From assembly GCA_002839315.1 (NCBI GenBank), contig PGXV01000002.1, forward strand, positions 62,001 through 126,000: a stretch of DNA of 64,000 nucleotides, given 5' to 3'. The notes below the pieces were generated by a model. It had not been told where the DNA came from, ran no database searches, and saw only the letters and a list, made by a program, of their open reading frames with translations. This DNA comes from Spirochaetae bacterium HGW-Spirochaetae-3. GTDB lineage: Bacteria; Spirochaetota; Spirochaetia; Treponematales; UBA12059. Positions 8,113 through 15,990 of the stretch are shown here, in pieces. The translations under genes were made by a program, and so were the position numbers. Every line of letters begins with the position of its first letter. The stretch's first letter is position 1.

Positions 8113-8831
8113 GCGTCCTCAAGGTTCCGGTCGATATCGTCGCCCCGGAAGACCTGGAAGAGGTCGTCAAGGCCATGTATTCCGATGGCAAGAACCATCA
8201 GATAATCCTCCTGTCGACCGCCGACCTGATGCGCGCGCGCAGATCCGGCGAGTTCCGGACCATGGTCGCGGGCGCCAGCCTCGTTATACCGATATCCATG
8301 CCGATCATAAAGACGGCGAAATTCCTGAAACGGCCGGTACCCGTCCGCTACGAGCCGTTCGAGTTCATCGTCAGGCTACTGTCCATACTGGAACGCTGGG
8401 GCAAGTCGGCCTATATGTTCGGAGGCAGCCCCAAGGGCCTTGTACAGGCCTCCAAGAACATCAAGGCGACGTTCCCGGGCCTGAGGGTCGTAGGCGGGCA
8501 TTCGGCTCGATTCCCCAAGACGCTTCACCCGAAGATCGTCGAGGCTATACGCAAGTCGGCTCCTACCCTGCTCCTGGTAGGCAAGGGCGTCCCCGGCAGC
8601 GAGCGCTGGATCCCCCGGAACATGAAGAACTTCAACTCGGGAATACAACTCTGGTGCTCGGACGTCTTCGAGGTATTCGCCGAACGGCGGAGCAGGCCGT
8701 CCGCCGCCTTGTTCTCCAAGGGCGCCGAATGGCTTCATTATCTGCCCAGACGCCCATGGATCGCCCTAAGGCTATTCATGTCGCTAAGGCTGCAGACCAT
8801 AAGCCTATGGTACAGGCTTCGCAGGAAATAG
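8085..8831 (+). CDS. WecG/TagA/CpsF-family glycosyltransferase
   Basis: Transfers a sugar, typically N-acetylmannosamine or its acid, onto a lipid-linked acceptor in surface glycan synthesis. The family signature is visible as the G-G-S-P-K-G segment after Y-M-F, followed by a proline-containing G-G-H stretch and the G-x-G-V-P-G-S-E-x-W block. A basic, aromatic C-terminus may bind the membrane surface. The start is placed at ATG 8085 (GGAG eight bases upstream), which overlaps rsmE by 28 bases; an earlier in-frame start would lie deeper inside rsmE. 248 residues is the normal size. The acceptor cannot be read from the window, where no other glycan cluster genes occur. Confidence 0.88.
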   Translation: MVNDRVRRISVLKVPVDIVAPEDLEEVVKAMYSDGKNHQIILLSTADLMRARRSGEFRTMVAGASLVIPISMPIIKTAKFLKRPVPVRYEPFEFIVRLLSILERWGKSAYMFGGSPKGLVQASKNIKATFPGLRVVGGHSARFPKTLHPKIVEAIRKSAPTLLLVGKGVPGSERWIPRNMKNFNSGIQLWCSDVFEVFAERRSRPSAALFSKGAEWLHYLPRRPWIALRLFMSLRLQTISLWYRLRRK

Positions 8832-8928
8832 TGATTCCGGTATCGGCGACGGCAGGCGCGAGCCTTGACTTAGCCAGTTCATATGTAAGCCAACGTGCTC
8901 CATCACCTATCCCTGTCAGGAGGTACGT

Positions 8929-9768
8929 ATGAAACGACTTTGGCTGGCGACCGCCGCTATTCTGGTGGCGTCTTGCGTCTCGCAACCGGTTCCGTCCCCA
9001 GAGCCCGAGAAGCCTGTACAACGAACAGAAGAGTACAAGGTGCCGATAGTCATCAAGGAAACAGTCTCGTTCGCTGACGGCGTCGTCGAGAGAGTCGTCG
9101 AGCATTCCTACGACGACGGCTATGCGCGACTACTGTCGACCGTCGCACGGAAGCCTTCGTCGCCCGATCCCGTCGAGCGCGTCGACTACGAGTACTCGGG
9201 CGGCGAGCTCGCGGCCAAGTCGACGTTCGGCGCCGACGGCGCTCTGTCGTCGCGGAGCGAATACGCCTACGGAAGCGGCGGCGCGCTCGCCCGGGAGACC
9301 ATCAAGGACGGAGTCGGCGGCGTCCAGTCCGTCTCGGAGTGGCGATGGAGCGATGGACGCAAGGCGTCATGGCGCGTCCTGTCGGCGGCAGGTCTCGTCC
9401 TGGCCAGGACGGACTACTCCTATAAAGGCGACGTCCCGGCCGCGGCCAGTATGTATGACGGAGCCGGGGCGCTGCAGGGCCGCCTGGAATACGGTTACGA
9501 GAACGGAATAGTACTTTCCAGGATCGAGTACTTCGATGCGACGGGCGTTCGAGACGGCTGGATCGATTACGTCCACGCGAACGGGCGCCTTACCCAGGAA
9601 AGCGCCTACAGGGCCGACGGCCGATTGGAGCGCCGCCTGTCCTACGAGTACTCGCCCGACGGCGCGCTCATAAAGAGAATCCTGGCCGATGCAACGGGCA
9701 AGACGCGAGAAATCGTCGGGTATGATTACGCGTACCGCACGGAAACCCGTATCGTCACCTCCGAATGA
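8929..9768 (+). CDS. Lipoprotein with tyrosine-rich RHS/YD-like repeats
   Basis: A 279-residue outer-surface or periplasmic lipoprotein. The signal peptide ends in L-V-A-S-C, with the lipidated cysteine at about residue 16. The mature part carries six or seven imperfect repeats of about 22-25 residues with the pattern Y-x-Y-x-x-G-x-L ... G-A-L-x-x-R, the look of YD/RHS-type beta repeats but much shorter than a toxin cage. GGAGG lies six bases before the ATG. The next gene's ORF overlaps its stop, so the two are co-transcribed. Function unknown. Confidence 0.8.
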   Translation: MKRLWLATAAILVASCVSQPVPSPEPEKPVQRTEEYKVPIVIKETVSFADGVVERVVEHSYDDGYARLLSTVARKPSSPDPVERVDYEYSGGELAAKSTFGADGALSSRSEYAYGSGGALARETIKDGVGGVQSVSEWRWSDGRKASWRVLSAAGLVLARTDYSYKGDVPAAASMYDGAGALQGRLEYGYENGIVLSRIEYFDATGVRDGWIDYVHANGRLTQESAYRADGRLERRLSYEYSPDGALIKRILADATGKTREIVGYDYAYRTETRIVTSE

Positions 9769-9797
9769 CGCGGAATCCGATCGATAGAAGGATGAAT

Positions 9798-10970
9798 ATG
9801 CGCACCCTGAAGATAATTTCCATGGTCGCGGCCATAGCCGCCGCGACCGTCCCCGCGTTCGCCGACGAGACCGCCAGGGTCTATGGCAGGATACTCGCCG
9901 ACGCCGAGACGATTCAGCAGAAGTACACGGCCGCTACCTCGGCCGTATCGATAGACGACCCCGAGCTGGCTCCGTATATCTCCGACGCGCTCGATTGGGC
10001 GCTCGCGGCCCGGAGCTCGGTAAAGCCGGGCCCGGAGCGCGAGACCTACGAGCGCCTGACGCGCGTGCTGCTCAAGAAGCTCGGGGACGCGCGTTACGTG
10101 AACGCCGCGGCTTCGGTGATGCGCGCCGTCGACGACTCTCCGGACCCGTTGACCAAGGCAGAGGCGCTGATCGCGCTCGGGTCGATGCGCGCGGTCGAAT
10201 ACGCGCAGCGCGTATCCCTGCTACTACGCGACCTCAACAACCAGCCTACCGCCGACCGGGATTACGGCGAGAAGGTAGCCTACGGGTGCGTGCTTTCCCT
10301 GGAGAGGATGCGATCGCCCCTCGGATTCGCCCCGCTATTCTTCGCCAGCGAAGGATGGTACTCCAAGCGGGTGCGCGACCAGGCCGAGCGGAGCCTCGCC
10401 TTCATCCTCGAGGATCCGAGCGACGCCGTCGGCGCGATCATAGCGACGGAGACGCCGCCCCGGATGATACGGGCCCTGGACCTCGAGTTCCGCTCGACCG
10501 CGCCCGCGTCGGGCAAGGCGAGGGTAGCCGCGCTCGCCCTCGCCCGCGGGATCGACCTGAATCCCAGGAACAGGACCGAGCAGAACCAGCTGTCCGAGCT
10601 ACGCGTGAAGGCGATGAATTTCCTGGCCGCAGTCGGCCCCGGCGACGGGTCCGTCTCGCCGAGCCTCGCGGAAGCGTACAGGGTAGGCTCGCCGGACGAG
10701 CGCCTCGTCGCGCTCAAGGCGCTCGGAGCGGAAAGATCGCCCGCCTCGGCCATAGCCCTACGGGATATCATCGTCGATATGAACTCCGCGCAGAGCGCCG
10801 GACTCGTCGACGAGACCAGGACCGTGCTGATGCGCGCCGCGCTACAGGCCGCCGCCGTCAACGCCGGCAAGGAGCTGGCGCCGGCCATACAGGTCGTGCT
10901 CATCAACGCGGGCTGGTCGAGCGGCGTCGTTTCGCTCGCGTCCGCCGCCCAGAAGGCTCTGCAGAAGTAG
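9798..10970 (+). CDS. Periplasmic HEAT-repeat-like protein
   Basis: A 390-residue protein with a signal peptide (hydrophobic at about 6-20, A-F-A cleavage) and a long run of amphipathic helices resembling HEAT repeats, a scaffold for protein-protein contact. The start is placed at ATG 9798, six bases after AGAAGG; ATG 9792 abuts that site and is less likely. It lies 29 bases after the repeat lipoprotein and 23 bases before the M24 peptidase in one transcript. I see no catalytic motif. The grouping suggests an envelope-associated role but shows no specific partner. Confidence 0.75.
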   Translation: MRTLKIISMVAAIAAATVPAFADETARVYGRILADAETIQQKYTAATSAVSIDDPELAPYISDALDWALAARSSVKPGPERETYERLTRVLLKKLGDARYVNAAASVMRAVDDSPDPLTKAEALIALGSMRAVEYAQRVSLLLRDLNNQPTADRDYGEKVAYGCVLSLERMRSPLGFAPLFFASEGWYSKRVRDQAERSLAFILEDPSDAVGAIIATETPPRMIRALDLEFRSTAPASGKARVAALALARGIDLNPRNRTEQNQLSELRVKAMNFLAAVGPGDGSVSPSLAEAYRVGSPDERLVALKALGAERSPASAIALRDIIVDMNSAQSAGLVDETRTVLMRAALQAAAVNAGKELAPAIQVVLINAGWSSGVVSLASAAQKALQK

Positions 10971-10993
10971 TAAATAGTTTAAAGGAGGCTGCT

Positions 10994-12115
10994 TTGGAAA
11001 CATACCGGAAACGACGGGGCGCGCTCGCGTCGAGGCTCGCCGACGAAGGCGTGGCCTTGGCCATGTTCGAGGATACCGAGGGTAGGCGAGACCCTTCCAT
11101 ACGCTACTTCTCGGGGCATCCCGGAGACGCGCTACTCTTCATAGCGGCCGACGGCCGCTCCCTCCTCGTCCCCTGGGACGTGAACATGGCGGCCGCGATG
11201 GCGCGGATCGAGGACGTCGTCCCCTATACCGATTTCAAGCGCAGCCCCTTCGCCGCGATGGCGGGCGCCGTCGCGAGGCTGGGAATAGCGCCGGGCTCCG
11301 TCGTAGACCTGCCGTCGGTCACGCCCTACCCCATGTACGTAGACTACGTCGAGGCCTGTCCCGACCACGACTTCCGTTGCTCGGAAGAAGGCTCGACCAA
11401 GGCCGCCGCCGCGCTTCGCGCCGTCAAGGACGCCGACGAGATAACGATATACCGCGCCGTCTCGGCTATTACCGACGCGGCGATGGACGAGATAGAGGCC
11501 GGCGTCCGGTCGGGCCGCCTGGCCAGCGAGGCCGACGTCGCGCTGTTCATCGAGCGCTACCTCAGGGAGCGCGGTTGCGAGGCGACGGGTTTCGAAACCC
11601 TCGCCGCGGGGCCGTCGAGGAGCTTCGGTATCCACGCCTTCCCGTCGTATACCGCGGCCGCCTTCGCCACGGAGGGCATGTCGATACTCGACTTCGGCCT
11701 GTCGTACCGCGGCTATACCTCGGACGTGACGATGACCTTCGTCCGCGGCCGGACCGACGGCAAGCGCGCCGAGATGATAGGCCTCGTCAAGAAGGCCCAC
11801 GCAGACGCGGTAGCGGCCTGCCGTCCCGGCGTCAGGACCCGGGACGTCGCGCTGATAGCCGACGCGGTCTTCGCCGAGAAGGGCTACGTGATGCCTCACG
11901 CGCTCGGCCACGGCGTCGGGCTCGAGGCCCACGAGGCGCCGGCCGTGCGCAGCCGCGAGGACAACGAGTGGGTCCTGGCTCCGGGCCACGTCATAACGAT
12001 AGAGCCCGGACTGTACGACCCCGAGGCGGGCGGCGTCAGGCTCGAGGACGACGTCCTGATAACAGAGACGGGCTACGAGGTCCTGACGCACGCGAGAATA
12101 GTGGACCTGGGATAA
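10994..12115 (+). CDS. M24 family metallopeptidase (Xaa-Pro dipeptidase-like)
   Basis: Cytosolic aminopeptidase P/prolidase family enzyme that removes N-terminal residues next to proline, using two metal ions. A creatinase-like N-terminal domain (1-130) precedes the pita-bread domain. The five ligands are visible as two aspartates in L-D-F-G and T-S-D-V-T, a histidine in G-H-G-V-G-L-E-x-H-E, and glutamates in T-I-E-P-G and R-L-E-D-D. The start is TTG 10994, preceded by AAAGGAGG; an open frame reaches back to 9995 but that part overlaps the HEAT-like gene and is not coding. 373 residues is the usual length. Confidence 0.93.
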   Translation: METYRKRRGALASRLADEGVALAMFEDTEGRRDPSIRYFSGHPGDALLFIAADGRSLLVPWDVNMAAAMARIEDVVPYTDFKRSPFAAMAGAVARLGIAPGSVVDLPSVTPYPMYVDYVEACPDHDFRCSEEGSTKAAAALRAVKDADEITIYRAVSAITDAAMDEIEAGVRSGRLASEADVALFIERYLRERGCEATGFETLAAGPSRSFGIHAFPSYTAAAFATEGMSILDFGLSYRGYTSDVTMTFVRGRTDGKRAEMIGLVKKAHADAVAACRPGVRTRDVALIADAVFAEKGYVMPHALGHGVGLEAHEAPAVRSREDNEWVLAPGHVITIEPGLYDPEAGGVRLEDDVLITETGYEVLTHARIVDLG

Positions 12116-12119
12116 CGTC

Positions 12120-13130
12120 CTAGGCGCGCGACGCGGCCCAGGACAGGGTCCTGCCGGCCGCGAGCGACGCGACGCCGTCGATGATCGCGGGTACTACCCA
12201 CGGTTCGCGGCGGAGAGCCAGGCGGCCTCCGTTCGTCTCAAGGCCGTAGAACCGCGCGCCCGCCCCCGAAACGAATCCCTCGAGCCTGTCCAAGGCTCCG
12301 GCTTCCTCGAAGGCGGCCGCGAGCAGGCTCATCGCGACAGGCGCCGAGTACGAACCCGCGGCGCCCGCCGCCTTCGCCGCCGGCGGATGCGGCGCGCTGT
12401 CGCTACCGAAGAAGAAGCGAGGCGAGCCAGAGACCGCCGCCGCGACGAGAGCCTCCCTATCGCGGGCCGTCTTCAGGAGCGGCTTGCAGAAGAACCCCGA
12501 ATCGAGTCCGCCGCCGGCCAGGTCGTCTATCGTGAATGAGAGATGGTGGGCCGTGACGGTCGCGGCGACCCGGTCCGGCCAATCAAGGACGGCGTCAACC
12601 GCCGCTACGGTAGAAAGGTGCTCCAACACGATCCGCAGCCTCGGGTACCCGCCGACGATGCCGTCCACGACGGGCAGGAAGGCGGCCTCGCGTTCGAGGA
12701 TCGGCGAGTCGGGGTCCTCGCCGTGTATCGACAGGACGAGCCCGGCGTCCTCCATCGCCCGCAGCTCCTCGGCGACCGCGCCGGGCTCCGGGACGCCGTC
12801 GGAGGAGTTGGTCGTAGCCCCGGCGGGATAGTACTTTCCGGCGACGGCGCCCGCGGCGGCGCATCCCAGCACGGCGTCCCGGCCCATGCCCGGAACCAGC
12901 TTGAAGCTGGCCAGGGGCACGGCGCCGTGGCCCGACGCGGCTATCGCCCGGCGAACGGAATCCCGGTAATCCGATACGCCCGCTCCCGAGACCGGCGGCG
13001 GCACGACGTTGGGCATGACGAGGAACCTGCCGAAATGAGCGGCGCTACGGGCCGCGTACGCGGCCATGGCGGGTCCTTGCCGCAGATGGACATGGAAATC
13101 GTCCGGCAGGCGGATGATCAGGTCAGGCAT
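12120..13130 (-). CDS. pyrC: Dihydroorotase, PyrC (class II) type
   Basis: Zinc enzyme that cyclises carbamoyl-aspartate to dihydroorotate in pyrimidine synthesis. The metal-binding H-V-H-L-R is at residues 13-17, the carbamylated lysine is K99 in K-Y-Y-P-A-G-A-T-T-N-S, and the later histidines and aspartate occur in S-I-H-G-E, L-E-H-L and G-S-D-S-A-P-H. The length of 336 residues and the N-S-S-D-G motif match the E. coli-type homodimeric class. Its ATG overlaps the last codons of the DHp-REC-PP2C gene, so it is translated from the same transcript. No other pyrimidine gene is nearby. Confidence 0.95.
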   Translation of the reverse strand: MPDLIIRLPDDFHVHLRQGPAMAAYAARSAAHFGRFLVMPNVVPPPVSGAGVSDYRDSVRRAIAASGHGAVPLASFKLVPGMGRDAVLGCAAAGAVAGKYYPAGATTNSSDGVPEPGAVAEELRAMEDAGLVLSIHGEDPDSPILEREAAFLPVVDGIVGGYPRLRIVLEHLSTVAAVDAVLDWPDRVAATVTAHHLSFTIDDLAGGGLDSGFFCKPLLKTARDREALVAAAVSGSPRFFFGSDSAPHPPAAKAAGAAGSYSAPVAMSLLAAAFEEAGALDRLEGFVSGAGARFYGLETNGGRLALRREPWVVPAIIDGVASLAAGRTLSWAASRA

Positions 13131-14745
13131 CGAAGGCGAACTCCACGATAGAGACGTCGTCGTCGAACAAGGGCTTGAGCGACAGGCCACGGATCGCGTC
13201 GACGATGCGGTTTATCGGCGACAGGCAGGCAGGCGACACGACGCATTCGCGATGATGCGCCTCCAGTAGCTTCACGAACTCGCTCCATTCCAGGATGGTT
13301 CCGCCTTTCGTCCTGATCTCGAAAAGACCGTCGCTGAACAGGTACAGGTTCGAGCTAGGGTCGATAGCCTCGACGAATTCGCCGAAGGACGCGGATTCGT
13401 CCACTCCTATCACCGGTCCGTCGCCGACCAGCTCGGAGACGACGCCGTCGGGGCCGACCAGGATGGCCGGCGGGCTTCCGGCGCTCGCATAGCGTAACAG
13501 CCTTGCGGAGGCGTCGTACACGCCGTACCAGATCGTAAAGAACATGTTGTTCTGGTCCTCTATGCGAAACGACCGGTTGAGCCTCGATAGCACCGACGAT
13601 GGCGACGCGTAGTCAACCCCGCCGAGAGAAAGCCCCCGGAGCATATTCATGATGGTGGCGGACAGCAACGCGGCCTGGATACCATGGCCGCTGACGTCAA
13701 GGAGATAGAGCGCCAAGCGGTTCTCGTCTATCTTATGATAATAGAAGCAGTCGCCGCCGAGGCTCAGGGAAGGTATGAACTGCCAATCGGCGGAGACGCC
13801 CTTCCATCGCAGCTTCTTGGGCAGGAGGCTGCGTACGTATACCGCGGCCTCGTGAAGCTCCGCGGCGAGCCGTTCCTGCGTCGCTATGAGCCGCCGCAGG
13901 GCCTCGTCATTCTCCCGCTTGTATTCCTTCTTCTCGAGCAGGCTATCGATGCGGGCTTTCAGTATGATCGGATCGAAGTCGCGGGGCAGATAATCCTCGG
14001 CTCCCAGCTCCAGGCAACGCGCCATCGACGCAGAATCGTCGAGGGCCGAGACGACGATCATGGAGATGTCGCGGAAGCGTTCGTCCTCGCGGACGGCTTC
14101 GAGGAACTGGAATCCGTTCATGCCAGGCATCATGATGTCGAGAACGACGATATCGAAGGGCGCCTCGGACAGGATCGAGAACGCCTCGCGCCCGTTGGGG
14201 GCCTGGCAGACGACGTGGCCCTGGCGCTCCAGGTGCCTCGCCAGGATTTCACGATTAAAGGCGTCATCGTCGACGACGAGGATGCGGCCTGAAGACCGCG
14301 GCCGGTCGCCCCGGCCCATCGCCCGGCTGAGAGGAGCGTCCTCGACGAGCGGGACGACGGCGGGGAGCGACGCGGCGAAAAGGTCCGCGAGCGCGTTCGC
14401 GGCCTCATGGACCTTGCGTATGTCATGGAGGGATCGGTCGCCCTTGGGCACGGTTCGCCTGGCCGTCTGCACGAGGGAGATGAGATCGTAGATGCGATCG
14501 TACACCTGACGCCTGAGCGCCTCGGACGGCTCGGCCCCCTCTATCACGTACGTGACGTACTCGAGCACGGGCTGCCTGAGCGCCACCGCGGCCTTGCCGA
14601 TGTCGCCGAAGGTCGCGCGGAGCGCGACGCCGACCGAAGCCCCGGCGTCCCCGGAAAGCAGCTCCCCGAAGCCGACGACGTGATTGAGGATGGTCCGGAC
14701 CTCGTGCCGGAATCGAGATCGCGTATCGTCGATACACTCGCTCAT
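13123..14745 (-). CDS. DHp-like / receiver / PP2C (RsbU-SpoIIE) regulator
   Basis: A 540-residue signalling protein. Residues 12-30 look like a histidine-kinase dimerisation helix (F-R-H-E-V-R-T-I-L-N-H-V-V-G-F), with H14 where the phospho-accepting histidine would be, but no kinase ATPase domain follows. A receiver domain (about 154-270) has acidic residues at 159-161 and phospho-acceptor D203. A coiled segment leads to a PP2C-type phosphatase domain (about 330-540) with G-G-D, D-V-S-G-H-G and S-D-G-L motifs for two metal ions. RsbU-type phosphatases usually dephosphorylate an anti-anti-sigma factor; none is encoded nearby. The start at ATG 14745 has GGGAG upstream; the open frame reaches further but overlaps the small ORF before it. 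Confidence 0.85.
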   Translation of the reverse strand: MSECIDDTRSRFRHEVRTILNHVVGFGELLSGDAGASVGVALRATFGDIGKAAVALRQPVLEYVTYVIEGAEPSEALRRQVYDRIYDLISLVQTARRTVPKGDRSLHDIRKVHEAANALADLFAASLPAVVPLVEDAPLSRAMGRGDRPRSSGRILVVDDDAFNREILARHLERQGHVVCQAPNGREAFSILSEAPFDIVVLDIMMPGMNGFQFLEAVREDERFRDISMIVVSALDDSASMARCLELGAEDYLPRDFDPIILKARIDSLLEKKEYKRENDEALRRLIATQERLAAELHEAAVYVRSLLPKKLRWKGVSADWQFIPSLSLGGDCFYYHKIDENRLALYLLDVSGHGIQAALLSATIMNMLRGLSLGGVDYASPSSVLSRLNRSFRIEDQNNMFFTIWYGVYDASARLLRYASAGSPPAILVGPDGVVSELVGDGPVIGVDESASFGEFVEAIDPSSNLYLFSDGLFEIRTKGGTILEWSEFVKLLEAHHRECVVSPACLSPINRIVDAIRGLSLKPLFDDDVSIVEFAFDA

Positions 14746-14758
14746 ATGGCTCCCTGCG

Positions 14759-14893
14759 CTATCCCTTCTCGGCTCGCTCTTCGGCGTACTTCCTGAATTC
14801 ATCCTCGGACATGCTATCGGCGTATACGGGGTAGAGCGCCTCAACGAGCTCATCGAGAGTCGCGAATTTAGCTCCGTCTAATTTGTACCACAT
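14759..14893 (-). CDS. Small acidic protein ahead of the DHp-REC-PP2C regulator (44 residues)
   Basis: A complete 45-codon ORF on the minus strand: it begins M-W-Y-K-L-D-G and ends R-A-E-K-G before a TAG. GAGGAG lies eight bases upstream of ATG 14893, and the stop is 13 bases before the start of the regulator gene. It is strongly charged (17 Asp, Glu, Lys or Arg residues) and looks helical. Too small for automatic calling, but the ribosome site, promoter and tight spacing argue that it is real. No known family recognised. Confidence 0.6.
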   Translation of the reverse strand: MWYKLDGAKFATLDELVEALYPVYADSMSEDEFRKYAEERAEKG

Positions 14894-14918
14894 TCCAGGT
14901 TCTCCTCGACCAGCGAGC

Positions 14919-14947
14919 ATCCTAGACTAAGGTAGCGCATTTAGCAA
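14919..14947 (-). promoter_or_regulatory. Candidate promoter of the 44-residue ORF / regulator / pyrC unit
   Basis: Minus-strand TTGCTA (14947-14942) and TAGGAT (14924-14919) with a 17-base spacer, giving a leader of about 18-20 bases that contains the GAGGAG of the small ORF. Confidence 0.45.
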
Positions 14948-14973
14948 GAAACAGTAGCCCTTTTCACCCTTCG

Positions 14974-15002
14974 TTGATACAGCGTTCGTTGCGCCGTATA
15001 CT
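14974..15002 (+). promoter_or_regulatory. Strong candidate promoter ending six bases before the CDF gene
   Basis: TTGATA (14974-14979), exactly 17 bases, then TATACT (14997-15002): five of six consensus bases in both boxes. The expected start site, seven bases after the -10, is the A of ATG 15009, and no ribosome site is present. This suggests a leaderless message. Confidence 0.6.
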
Positions 15003-15008
15003 CTGCGG

Positions 15009-15929
15009 ATGAATCGCAACGATATTGTCAGGCGGGCCGCGGGCATCAGCCTCGCAGGCAACGCTATCCTGGCCGCGGCCAAAATACTGGCCGGATTCGC
15101 CGCGGGATCGCTCGCGGTGGTAGGCGACGGCGTAGACTCGTCCACCGACGTGGTGATATCCATAGTAGCGCTGGCCGCTTCCGCCATCAGCGCGAAGCCG
15201 TCGGACAGGGAGCACCCCTACGGACACGCCAGGGCGGAGACGACGGCCACGACGATCCTCGCCTTCTTCATATTCTTCGCGGGGGCCCAGCTGTTCTTCT
15301 CCACGATAGGCTCTCTACGCTCCGGCGAGCTACGCCTAGTACCCGGAGCGCTGGCGCTATGGGTAACGCTCGCGTCGATAGCGGGCAAGCTCGCGCTCGC
15401 CTGGAACCAGGCCGCCGCCGGCAGGAAATCGGGCTCGACGATGCTCCTTGCCAACGCCAAGAACATGCGGAACGACGTCGTCATCTCCGCGAGCGTCCTC
15501 GTCGGCCTGGCGCTATCGATCCTGTTGAGGGCGCCTATCGCGGATTCCATCGTAGCGCTCTTCGTCGGGCTATGGGTGATGCGCTCGGCCTGGGGAATAT
15601 TCAGCGACGCGAACGACGAGATAATGGACGGCAAGGCCGACCCAGCGCTGTACAGGGCGGTATTCAACGCTGTCGGGACGGTACCCGAAGCAGGCAATCC
15701 CCATCGCGCCAGGGTGCGCAGGCTCGCCTCGCTATACGATATAGACCTGGATATCGAGATAGACGGACGGAAATCCCTTAACGAGGCCCACGAGATAGCG
15801 CAAGCCGTCGAGAAGGCCATCAAGGAGAGGATCGACGGCGTCTACGACATCGTCGTGCACATGGAACCCGCGGGTAGCGGCGAGCACGAAGAGCAATACG
15901 GCCTCAACGAGAAAAGGCTCTCCGAATAG
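15009..15929 (+). CDS. Cation diffusion facilitator (CDF) metal exporter
   Basis: Proton-coupled exporter of divalent metals (Zn, Fe, Mn or Cd) in the inner membrane. Six hydrophobic segments occupy the first 210 residues. D-G-V-D-S-S-T-D in the second helix and N-M-R-N-D-V in the fifth supply the intramembrane metal-site aspartates. A cytosolic C-terminal domain (about 220-300) ends the protein. The H-x-x-x-D form of the fifth-helix motif is replaced by N-x-x-x-D, which may shift metal preference. 306 residues is typical. The histidine kinase gene starts 61 bases downstream on the same strand. Confidence 0.92.
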   Translation: MNRNDIVRRAAGISLAGNAILAAAKILAGFAAGSLAVVGDGVDSSTDVVISIVALAASAISAKPSDREHPYGHARAETTATTILAFFIFFAGAQLFFSTIGSLRSGELRLVPGALALWVTLASIAGKLALAWNQAAAGRKSGSTMLLANAKNMRNDVVISASVLVGLALSILLRAPIADSIVALFVGLWVMRSAWGIFSDANDEIMDGKADPALYRAVFNAVGTVPEAGNPHRARVRRLASLYDIDLDIEIDGRKSLNEAHEIAQAVEKAIKERIDGVYDIVVHMEPAGSGEHEEQYGLNEKRLSE

Positions 15930-15990
15930 GGGCAAACGACCGTGACCTCCGAGGCTTTCCTCGATAGACTACGGGATAGGTGGACTTCGA

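Noticed and set aside
8929-9768. RHS/YD-repeat toxin or polymorphic toxin system
   Set aside because: Only about 170 residues of repeat, no C-terminal toxin domain, no immunity gene and no secretion cage.
9995-10993. Upstream extension of the M24 peptidase frame by 333 codons
   Set aside because: It overlaps the HEAT-like gene in another frame and is Arg-rich; the TTG at 10994 with AAAGGAGG is the clear start.
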